DNA of 64,000 bases from contig VZSF01006774.1 of assembly GCA_013398295.1 (NCBI GenBank), forward strand, positions 1 to 64,000, in the 5' to 3' direction. The first letter of the stretch is position 1. Each line of letters starts with the position of its first letter. This document shows, piece by piece, positions 26,728-36,565 of this stretch. The stretch is from Chionis minor (lineage: Eukaryota; Chordata; Aves; Charadriiformes; Chionididae). The notes beneath the pieces were generated by a model. It ran no database searches. It saw nothing but the letters and a program-made list of their open reading frames with translations, and was not told where the DNA came from. A program made the translations under genes and the position numbers.

Positions 26728-28525
26728 TCTCCAATTCCATGTCTACAATTTAGAGACAAGGAAGTTGTAGGACAGTGTCAAATGCTTTGCTCAGGTCCGG
26801 GCAGATGATGTCAGTTGCTTTCCCCTTATCCATCAATGCTCTAACGCTGTTGTAGAAGGCCACCGAATTTGTCAGGCATGATTTGCCCTTAGTGAAGCCA
26901 TGTTAGCTGTCAACCATCACTTCCTTGTTTTCCATATGCCTTAGCATAGTGTCCAGGAGGATCTGCTCCATGACCTTTCTGGGCAGAGGTGAGACTGATC
27001 AGCCTGTAGTTCCTCGGGTTTTCTTTTTTTCCCTTTTTTTAAAAATTGGAGTTATTTTTCCAGTCAGCTGGAATTCCACTGGACTGCCACGACTTCTCAA
27101 ATATAATGAATAGTCCTAGCAACTTTGTCTGCCAGTTCCCTCAGGACCCATGGAGGCATCTCATCAGGTCCCATGGACTTGTGCACCTTCAGGTTCCTTA
27201 GATGGTCTTGAACCTGGTCTTCTCCTACTGTGGGCCATTCTTCATTTTCCTAGTACCTGCCTTTGCCTTCTGTGACTTGGGCAGTGTGGCTAGAGCACTT
27301 GCCAGTGAAGATCGAGGCAAAAAGTCATTGAGTACCTCAGCCTTCTCCATATCCCAGGTAACCAGGTCTCCCATTTCCTTCTGGAGAGGATCCACCTTTT
27401 CCCCAGTCTTCCATTTATCACTGACGTACCCGTAGAAGCTTTTTGTGCTGCCCTTGACATCCCTGGTCAGATTTAATTCTATCAGGGCTTTAGCTTTCCT
27501 AACCTGATCCCTGGCTGCTTGGACAATCTCTCTGTATTCCTCCCAGACTACCTGTCCTTGCTTCCACCCTCTGTAGGCTTCCTTTTTCTGTTTGGGTTTG
27601 TCCAAGAGCTCCTTGTTCATTCATGCAGGCCTCCTGGAGTTTTTGCCTGACGTCCTCTTAGTTGGCATACAAGGCTCTTATCTTGGAGGAAGTGACCCTT
27701 GAATATTAACCAGGTTTCTTGGGCCTCTCTTCTCTCCAGGGCTTTATCCCATGGTACTCTACTATGCAGGTCCCTGAAGAGGCCAAAGTCTGCTATCCTG
27801 AAATCCAGGGTAGTGAGATTGCTGTGTGCCTTCCTTTCAGCCCTAAGGATCTTGTACTCCACCATCTCATAGTCACTGCAGCCAAGGCTGCCCTTGAGCT
27901 TCGCATTCCCCAGCAGCCCCTCCTTGTTGATGAGAACAAGGTCCAGCATAGCACCTCTCCTTGTTGGCTCCTCTGTCACTTGGAGAAGGAAGTTGTCATC
28001 GATGCATTCCAGGAACCTCCTGGATTGCTTATGCCCTGCTGTGTTGTCCCTCTAACAGATATCGGGGTGGTTGATGTCCCCCATGAGGATCAGGGCTTGT
28101 GAATGTGAGGCTACTCCTATCTGTCTATGGAGGGCCTCATCCACTTGGTCTGCCTTGTCAGGTGGCCTGTAGCAGACCCCCACTGTAACATCACCTGTCC
28201 CTGTCCCTGTCCTCCCTTTAATCCTGCCCCATAGGCTCTCAGTCGGCTCCTCATCCATCCCCAAGCGGAGCTCCATGCACTCCAGCTGGTCATTGACATA
28301 GGGGGTGACACCCCTCCTTGTTTCCCCTGCCTGTTCTTCCTGAAGAGCCTTCGTCCTTCCATTCCAACACTACAGTCATCGGAGATATCCCACCACGTCT
28401 CTGTGGTGCCAAGAACATCAGTGCCCTGCAGGCATGTGCACGTCTCTAACTCCTCTCGTTTGTTCCCCGTGCTACAGGCACAGGGGCGTTGAAGTTGGGC
28501 CCCTGATGAAGCTGACTGGAGGCTA
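26728..28525 (-). mobile_element. CR1 LINE, 5' part of an interrupted copy (endonuclease and early RT)
   Basis: On the - strand the frames give CR1 ORF2 in order: LFRKNRQGKQGGV, then MELRLGMDEEPTESLWGRIK and CYRPPD, then the endonuclease motif LMGDINHPDIC (about 28,052-28,090). Next come LDLVLINKEGLLGN and LGCSDYEMVEYKILR, then [20 protein letters not shown]. Finally early reverse transcriptase, [19 protein letters not shown] up to SKAFDTV near 26,790. At least three frames are used, so frameshifts have accumulated. This is the longest CR1 stretch in the window, and with 25,262-26,294 it retains most of ORF2. Confidence 0.88.
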
Positions 28526-30519
28526 GAGTCCCCACAAAACCGCTACTGCGGGTGCCGTTATAATGGCAAGACTGCACATTTGACAGCGTCTTTGGTCTGC
28601 GCAAGATGGTGGATTGCCTGAAATAGGTTTTTAAAACCCCCTCAACATTTGCCTTTTCCTTTATGAGAGATTTATTTTGACTGGGCTTAAGTCAGTCACT
28701 TATAAATTTAGGTAATAGAAAGATAAGTTGCTGTTTAAGTGAAATACATGCATTCACAAGGTCTGTGCCTATGTGACGTTTAGAAATGCATCTGATTCCT
28801 TTCTTTTTTTTTTCTTTTTTTCCCCCAGGACTTTCAATTCTGAGCTGAGATGAAATTTGATTCTGTCAACGCTTAAAAAACTGTGTTGATTTGTATTGTC
28901 AATTATCACTAATAGATGTGTCAACTTCTAGTTAAGGGGCTATGATGAGAAAATAATCTAAAACATATGCTTGTGTGTACCCATTTTCTTCCTATATTTC
29001 CCTGATCAAAACTTGTGACAGAAGGTGGCATTTCCATCGAATCTGGAATAGGTTGTTTATGGACCTGTATTGTTTCTAGACATATCTTTGACATTTGTAT
29101 CCACACGCAGCTTTTTGAAATATAGACATGGAACAGAGTGTTTTCTGGCAATTAAGTTAGGACTTACTCCTTGTTTAAATGGATGCAATTAAAATCTTGC
29201 CTACACGTGGTAATGTTCTTGATCAAACCTACAGATGATTTTTCCTGAGTGAGATGCTACTCAGGAATAGCAACGGTGCTTTAAATGCTTTTGCTCTCAC
29301 TTAACACTCAAGTGCAGGGAAGTCTGGAGTGAAAAAAGCGACACCTCTGCAAATGTGACTGTCTTGCAGGTGGTTTCTGCACCTCTGGAGGAGGAAAAAA
29401 AACCCTGATGGCGACAGGTGGTATTGATGCAATTTTGCTCAGGCACGAACAATGGCAAAAAATCCTCTGTTCTTATGGAGGAGTGGAGCATGAACGATGT
29501 TCTCGGGTTTCAGGACCAAGCCTCGCTTCATCTGCTCCTTCTCAACCAGATTTAGAGCTTGTCCAGGCTGTGCGTTCAGGTTCCTGGCTTTTTTAATGCC
29601 CAAAGGTGTTTCCTCTTTTTCTCCTCCTATTTTCCATCTGTATGGAAAACCGTATCTAGCAACACCTCTGTCTGCATACTACTTCACTCTCGAATGGATT
29701 TGTCTGTGATTTTTGTCATGCAAAGCAATAGGAGGGCCAGCAACAGCATGTGCTCTAGGATTCCAGCGAGCTCCTGGACAGGCTCTAGACTCTGGCGACC
29801 AAAGCTACCAAAGCAGGTAACCAGAAAACTGACTATAAAAGCTACATTATCAGGGCTATGGTTCCCAACCTGAGAACTTCTCACACACTGAACAAAACGT
29901 TTATTTTAAAGGATGCTCTGTGCAGTTATTCAGGCAGAAAATTTAGAAAACTAAGTTGTGACGTAGAAGACTTAGGCTCTCTACATCCACGGTTTTCAGT
30001 GGATTGTGACCACCTGGTTTGTTTAGCACCTGTTGAAAATGTCTGCAAACACCGAGTTCAAAATAGCAAAGAGCAGGAGACGGTTTAGGAGAAGATCTAG
30101 ACCTTGCCTTACCCCCTTCCTCTAAAATAGTGAATGGTGTGTTTAAACTTTCTTTTGCAAGTAACAAGCAAGCAGTCTCAAGGGTAAACCTCTGCATTAG
30201 CTCTTTCTGGTGGATTTGAACTGAGAGATGGCTAATCTTCCAAAGTTCTATAAAAAAAGGGCTTTGAGCTCTATCATGAGCCACCATGCTCTTATCCCCT
30301 CTCCCAAAAGAGGTGCAGGAGGAACGGAGGGGCGCTCCTGCCTGGCACCACAACGTCCTGCCACCCGTGGGTTGCAGAAGTCACCACAGAAGCAAACCAT
30401 CCCAACCCACCAGAGGGTCCTGGGACCTTTCAGACCTATAGATTCCAACTTGAACTAAAGTATTTTTGGTGCTGCTTTTTTTCAGGGTGCACTAGTTGGG
30501 GCTGATCATCTCGCTGTGT
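28526..30519. other. Intergenic, nothing recognised
   Basis: AT-rich sequence with short overlapping frames on both strands. I see no gene, RNA or repeat boundary. Confidence 0.5.
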
Positions 30520-31068
30520 TATCACAGAATCACAGACCAGCAAGGGCCTCTGGAGATCACCTAGTCCAACCCCCTGCCAGAGCAGGGTCACGCAGAGCAG
30601 GTTGCACAGGATGGCGTCCAGGCGGGTTGGAAATGTCTCCAGAGTCGGAGACTCCACCTCTCTGTGCAGCCTGTGCCAGTGCTCTGCCACCCTCAAAGGA
30701 AAGAAGTTCCTCCTCATGTTTAGACGGAATTTCCCGTGTTCCAGTTTGTGCCTGTTGCCCCTTGTCCTGTCGCTGGGCACCACCGAAAAGAGACCAGCCC
30801 CATCCTCTTGCCACCTGTCCTTTAGATATTGATCAGCATCGATGAGATCCCCTCTTGGTCTCTTCTCCAGGCTGAACAGCCCCAGTCTCTCAGCCTGTCC
30901 TCATCAGAGAGGTGCTCCGGGCCCCTGAGCATCTTCGTACCCTTCCACTGGATTCTCTCCAGTAGTTCCTCATCTTTCTTGAACTGGACACAGGACTCCA
31001 GGTGTGGCCTCACCAGGGCAGGCTAGAGGGGGAGGATGACCTCCCTCCACCTGCTGGACGCACTCCTT
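30520..31068 (-). mobile_element. CR1 LINE 3' fragment (antisense)
   Basis: The + strand begins 'atcacagaatcacagaccag', 'cctctggagatcacctagtcc' and 'ttgcacaggatggcgtccag', the reverse complement of a CR1 3' end. It matches the text of the inserted copy at 26,295-26,727, so both belong to the subfamily with 'cctctggagatc' in place of 'ccttaaagatc'. It ends near 31,068 in 'cacctgctggacgcactcc'. Confidence 0.92.
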
Positions 31069-33949
31069 TTATTTTGGTAATTTATATTTTTTATTTTGGT
31101 AAAAAACCGCAAGCAACAATCAACGCACATACGCGCATCCCCCCTCCCCACACCCCCACACCTCCCCCCCCAGCTCCCTCATATTAGAGCTGCAATTCCT
31201 GGTGCCTTGCTGTTTTTCAAGGCTTTTTTTCTCTCTGACAATAAACCTTGGGGGTTTTTGGTGGCTTCCCGGCGGTGGCAGCCGCCCGGGGGACCGGGGG
31301 ACCAGGACTCCCCCCGCCGCCACCGCGGCCGGTCGCCTTTGCACCGGCGCCCTCTGGCGCCCTCGTCCCACATGGCCGCAGAACGAAAGGCAGGTTCCGG
31401 AGGTGAGAAGAAGAACTTCTGCTTCCAAAGAGCTTCACAGCCCTGAGGGGCTTCTCAGCGGCAGAATCCCCGAGGAGACGCAAGGAAAAGGGATGTCGGA
31501 GAAGGGGCGGTGAGAGGGGACTGTGCGCACCAACAGCTCATCTTCAAATCCAGCCACGCCAGCACGTAACAGGCGTTTTGACCCCTTGTTGGATCCCTTT
31601 GGGAAAAGCTTTCCCCACTTTACGAGTGCACTGATTAAAATGAAAATTTGGGTTTTTTTTTTTTTTTTTTTTTTCAAAAATCAGGTGTGGTTAAAGCAAG
31701 CCCACAGGAAGGGTCTGAAATCTTCCCCTCTCCTTTTCGGCTCTTCCCTTTCTGCACAGCCAAAACTGCCTCACCTGTGTCTTGACCGGTTGGGCGTTCA
31801 GCTGGGAAGCAGATCTTTCCCTCTCCTCACCCCCAGGCTGTGATTAAATCCTGCAGGCTTCCTCTGTCTGATCCTCCTCCAAGGGGTCCTGTTTGTCTGG
31901 GCTGCTTTGCTAGAAAACAATCTTTTTCCATACAACTACTTTCTTCTCCAAACCTACTTCACCCCTCTCCGGGCTTCCCTAAGAGCACAGACCTGTTGGC
32001 TCCAGATTTCCATCAAGGATCCTTCTTCTTGCTGTTTCACTCTGCTGAGTGAATAGCTGAAATCCAAGGACCCCCTCGTGTTTCTCTCTTTTTGGGTGGA
32101 AACAGGGCTACAATTCTCCCTTTTACCTTACATGAAGGGGAGGGGTTAAACCTGTGTCGGTGAGTTTAAGTCCAGCTGTTAACAACAATTATTCCACAGC
32201 AATCTTTAGACTAGACACTTTAAAATGAAATTACTTACTGAAAGCAGAATTCAGTGCTATGCATAGACTTAGTAAAAACTGATTTACAGAGAACTTAAAG
32301 CAAAATGTACTTTAAAACTCAGTGTTCATGCAAGCCTTGAATTGTGCCTAGACTTACGCCAACACCGTGTAAGAGCGAGCTTCACTCTGTACAGAAAGAG
32401 ATGTTTGGCTATCACCAAACAGTGGCCGGAATTAAATTCTTCCTTTTGCTCCCCAGGAAATCATACAAACACGGCTAAGATCGAAACAGCCGTGCGCAAT
32501 TCTATGATCTCGGTTTACGTGTGTAACAGCTACCTAAAACAGCTGTCTGATGTCTCCAGGTTTTGGCACTGCGTGAAAGTATGGCTTCAGCATCACAGGG
32601 AGCTCTGGAGCAGGGCTCAGAGTTCAGGAGGGCAAATTCACAAGGTCTTTTCCTGGAGGGCTGGGTAATACTCAGAGGGAAGACGTGCTCACAGCCTCCA
32701 CGTGTAGTTCACATGGCGGTGATTTCCATTGTGCCACCCCCTCAGTTCAGGGCTGCATTTGAAGTTTATTCATCCCAGCCTGTGATTGCTCATCGCTTTC
32801 AGACTATAACTTGGGTAACTGCATAATACTGCCAATGCATTCAATTTCTGAGCTTTAAGCGTCTGAATTTTAGTTAGTGAAGTTAAAATTCTCCTTGACA
32901 TGCTGCATCATATGTCTCTTTCTTAATATGTCATGACTGTTGCTCATCATAAGGAAAAAAAAAAGAAAAACCTTATTATCTGCGTGTTTCTGCAAACTCT
33001 TTCACCCAGACTGTGCTTTCCTTACCAAAACTCGCATAGGATTTTCTTTCCCCAAATATCAGATCAAACATACTAGTTCCACCTGTTCTTGGTCAACTGT
33101 TGTCATTGGTAACAACTAATTAGCAACTAACGTAGCAGCGCTCTTAAGTTTCTGGAACTTATTTAATTCACAAGGGAAGGAAAGAAAAAGGAGGAAGAAT
33201 AGGAAGGAGCTGCATCCTGAATAGTTTCTCAGCAGAGAAGGGGAAAAATCAATATAAAGTGATCTCCCAGGCATGCCTTTGATCTTGCAGTGTCTGCAGC
33301 CAACAGCTTCAAAGACAGCATTTTGGTTTCTATCTGAAGATCAGGTCATAACTCCAGCATAGCACTTCCAGCAGCTCCCACTAGCTTTTCCACTGAAATT
33401 CTCCAAATATTATATATTGTGTATTATGTATGTGCACAACATTACGTTATGTATTCTTCATTAGGCAGCCCAACTGGAGGAAATCCCAACTGGGGATTTT
33501 TGATCACCAAGTATGTGTTGCCAATAATACTTGGTCCCCGAGTATTACTGATAAAGAAAACGGTGAATCTTATTCTAGAATGTATTCACAGATGCGTGAC
33601 AGAGGTGATGTTGGGGGGAATTCTGCTGCTCGGTTTGATACTGCCAGGGCACCCGATGGAAGTGCTATGCCCAGTCTTGGGCACTGAACTCCTGAAATAC
33701 ATATGTGAGTAAGGGAGGTGCAGAAGATCACAGTGAAAATGAGAACAAAAAACGATGAGCTCACGAAAAAGCCTGGAGGGGCTAGTTTTGCATCTTTCGA
33801 AAAGGAAGACTGTACGGGCAAGACAAGAAAGGCAACAGTGATATTCCAAAGGCCTGTGGGTTGTCACAGAGAGAACAGTGGACAGTGTCCTCAGGGAACA
33901 CTGCGACAGGCATCGGAGTAAGTCACAGCAGGGAAGATGAAGACATTTT
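31069..33949. other. Intergenic, no coding exon recognised
   Basis: Apart from the CpG-rich patch listed separately and a 24-base T run (about 31,652-31,675), I see no gene, RNA or repeat here. Confidence 0.5.
31240..31420. promoter_or_regulatory. Small CpG-rich patch with a CTCF-like core
   Basis: A sudden GC- and CpG-rich stretch lies in otherwise AT-rich DNA, with CCGCCGCCACCGCGGCCGG at its centre. The - strand at 31,347-31,356 reads CAGAGGGCGC, matching the conserved core of the CTCF motif, although the four bases before it fit only partly. A possible splice donor (GGAG|GTGAGAAG) follows near 31,402 on the + strand. It could be an insulator, an enhancer or the promoter of a non-coding exon; nothing in the sequence decides between these. 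A C-rich run (31,138-31,172) just upstream could form a G-quadruplex on the - strand. Confidence 0.35.
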
Positions 33950-34085
33950 TTTTGTCAGGCACTTGAACAGGCTGCAGAGGGAATCTCTGTCCATGGTGGT
34001 TTTTAAGAACAGCTTAGACAAACGGAATTGGGGGTGATAATATACAGTTACCCTGTCTCGGGCCGGGAGTTTGGTCTAGGTGAGC
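33950..34085 (+). mobile_element. Probable old CR1 3' fragment
   Basis: Text such as 'ggcacttgaacaggctgcag', 'ctgtccatggtggtttttaa' and 'gaacagcttagacaaac', then 'tttggtctaggtgag', resembles the 3' UTR of older CR1 subfamilies ('...tggaggtttttaagaacagg...'). It is diverged and its ends are uncertain. Confidence 0.45.
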
Positions 34086-34964
34086 TGTGGGCAGTGAGGT
34101 GGGTGCTGGGCTGAGGGCACAGTCGTTAGCAATTCCCCCGCGCTGGCTTCATGCCAGGGAAAAGCGTTTCCGTGCAAACAGTCTCACACGACAGGAATGT
34201 TGGAGCAGACCCTTGCAGCAAAAGAATGAAGGAGAATTTGTTTGGGAGACCATCTTCAGCGCTACAGCAACACCAGATGTGTCTGCTCAGCTTCTCGACA
34301 GCATTAAATAACAGCTGCGTGCAGCACCTCAACATCTGTGGTGTCCCCGCAAGGGACAAAGACACAAATGCTACAGATCCCCAGGGAAATGTGGTGGTAT
34401 TGAAGCAAGAAGGAAAAGTAATCTTTTGAAGTTGGGTTTCGGAGGTTTAACAAAAAAAATATTGTTGTCGTACTGGGAAAAGCTACAGCTGATCCTGTCC
34501 TGGTGTCCGCTGTCTCCAAACCGATGGCTTTGTGTAGGGAGTATGCTGGGTGTCCGCATTTTCAACTGAGGCAAGAAAGAAAGGGCAGACGAAAGGAAGA
34601 CCGAGGATAGACGAGAAGGGCAGTCTTTTCTTGGAGGTGATTAAACAGTTAAATGGTGCAGCGTGCATAATCTCCTGCTAGCGTAAAAAGAATAGTGCAA
34701 AGTTTACACCACATAAGGGGGAAGTTACAGGAATGCGAATGGTCTGGGAACAGTAGAATGTAAACCACCCTATAACAATGTTTGGGCTGATGGCCCTGTC
34801 TGCTTTAACACTAAACCTTGCATGAAATGGCTGATCTTTTGAATTTTAAAGAGTCGGTTGGGAGGCAGAATTTTAACACATACTTTGTGGTATGTAATTC
34901 TGTTGTGCATTAGTGCTGTGTTCTTTTATTAGCTAGTATTAGGGAAATGGAATGAGGAAGAAGG

Positions 34965-35335
34965 AGGAGAAGCTGAGGGAGCCTGGACTGTTAAACTTAT
35001 AAACGAGAAGGCTCGGGAGATCTTATCAATGTGTATACAGAGGGGGGTAAAGAAGACAGAGCCAGACTCTTCTGGATGACATGGAAGAGGCAGCAGGCAC
35101 AGGCTGACATACAGGAAATTCTACTTAAACACAGAAAAAACATTTTTATTGTGAATATTGCGGAACAGCTTGCCCAGAGAGGTTGTGGTGTCCCTGTCCT
35201 TAGAGATACTCAAAACCCAGCAGGGCAAGGTCCTGAGCAACCCGTTCTAGCCGACCCTGCATGAGCAAGCAGGCTGGACCAGATGTTCTCCAGAAGTCCT
35301 TTCCTACACCAAGACGACCATGATTCTGCGGGAGG
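34965..35335 (+). mobile_element. CR1 LINE 3' fragment (sense), diverged
   Basis: It reads on the + strand: 'gaagctgagggagcctgg', 'gatcttatcaatgtgtatac', 'acaggaaattctacttaaac', 'cttgcccagagaggttgtgg', then 'ctggaccagatgttctccag' and 'aagtcctttcctac'. These are the conserved blocks of an older CR1 subfamily 3' end. The copy is more diverged than the others here, and its terminal ATTCTGTG repeat is worn to 'gattctgcg'. Confidence 0.85.
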
Positions 35336-35467
35336 AAGGAAAATCTGCTTTTTAAATGATGGACAAAGCAGTATGGCATTTCTCCCCTACTTTAATCAGA
35401 GCAACCACCCAGTTGTCTCCCTCCCCGGCGCCTCAGCCCTGTCATTTTCTCATATTGCATCAAAAAA

Positions 35468-35785
35468 TGGTATGGGTTGGAAGGGACCTTAAAGATCACC
35501 CAGTGCCACCCCCTGCCCTGGGCAGGGACACCTCCCACCACACCAGGGTGCTCCAAGCCCCGTCCAACCTGGCCTTGAACCTCCAGGGATGGGGCAGCCA
35601 CAGCTTCTCTGGCCAATCCCGGCCAGGGGCTCCCCACCCTCACAGGCAACAATTTCTTCCCAATATCTCATCGAAATCTCCCCTCTTCCAGTTTAAAACC
35701 ACCACCCCTCATCCTATGGCTTCACTCCCTGACCCAGAGTCCCTCCCCAGCTTTCCTTTAGGCCCTCCGATAGGAAGGCCGCTCC
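35468..35785 (-). mobile_element. CR1 LINE 3' fragment next to the EIF2S2 promoter
   Basis: The + strand opens 'atgggttggaagggaccttaa' (shown in part) and runs through 'ccaacctggccttgaacctcc' and the 3' UTR blocks to about 35,785, where it gives way abruptly to the CpG island. It lies under 500 bases from the EIF2S2 start codon, so its 5'-truncated end borders the promoter. The 311-codon frame running from here into the island is not a gene. Confidence 0.9.
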
Positions 35786-35789
35786 TTCG

Positions 35790-36565
35790 TGCTTTTGTGT
35801 GCGCAGGGAAAGGAACGCTACTCTTCCTGGGCCCAGTAAACCCCGGGAAGAGGCACCCCGGGAAGAGGCCCTGGGGACACCAGGGACACCTCCAGGGCAC
35901 AGCCCGGAATTCGCGCGGGTTCCCCCGGCCTCCTCACACCCACGGCGGCCTCTCTTCCACAGGCCAACGAGCCCGGACGGAGCTGCCCGTTGCCGCCGCC
36001 GGGGGATGCCGAGACGGCCCCGTTTCCCCGGCGGCCGGGCGGGGCCAGGAGGTGCCGGAAGGGTCCGGTCCGGCCCCGCCGCCGACCGGCGCAGGCGCGG
36101 CCGCGGTAAACGACAACTCCCGCCAGGCGCCTGGGCGAGGGCGGCGCATGCGCGGTGGGGGCGGCGCTGATGCAAGAGGCGATCGCGGCGGCGGTAACGG
36201 CCGACGGGTGACCGCGTCCCTCCGCCCGCCTCCTGCCTCCCGCTCCGCTCGGTTCCGCGGCCGGCCGCGGCCATGTCGGGCGACGAGGTAAGACTCGGCG
36301 GCCGCCGCGCTCGANNNNNNNNNNNNNNGGCCGCCTCCCGGTGCGGTGGGCGGAGGCCGGGCCGGGCCGGGGGCTGGCGCCTTCCCCGGGAGCCATGTCG
36401 GGCTCGGCGCGCTGCTGAGCCCCGCCTGGACCGGGGCTGTGGTCTGGGTCCGCACGTCCTGGGAAGGCCTAAAACTTAGCCCGGAGCTCCCCGTGCTCTG
36501 CCGGCGGCCGCCGATGGCGGAGGGGGGGGCGGGGCAGGAAGGCAGATCTCCCTCCACCCCTCGTC
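35790..36565 (+). promoter_or_regulatory. EIF2S2: CpG island promoter of EIF2S2
   Basis: A dense CpG stretch surrounds the first exon, as expected for a housekeeping translation factor, with no TATA box. A perfect palindromic NRF-1 site GCGCATGCGC lies at 36,144-36,153, 120 bases before the start codon. An ETS/GABP-type CCGGAAG is at 36,055-36,061. ACAACTCCC at 36,113-36,121 resembles part of a ZNF143 site. The pyrimidine-rich run 36,220-36,250 is probably 5' UTR. The transcription start cannot be fixed from sequence alone but should be near 36,100-36,220. An assembly gap of 14 Ns lies in the island at 36,315-36,328. Confidence 0.8.

Noticed and set aside
25262..28525. Open frames with endonuclease and reverse-transcriptase motifs as a host gene
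   Set aside because: The text is CR1 ORF2, broken by frameshifts, an altered catalytic residue and a nested insertion.
1..35400. ASIP (agouti) coding exons on the - strand
   Set aside because: Gene order predicts ASIP on this side, but I found no signal-peptide exon and no cysteine-rich agouti domain. It probably lies beyond position 1.
35356..36291. A 311-codon + strand open frame ending at the EIF2S2 start
   Set aside because: It runs through a CR1 fragment and then the stop-poor CpG island, in a different frame from EIF2S2. No conserved protein text.
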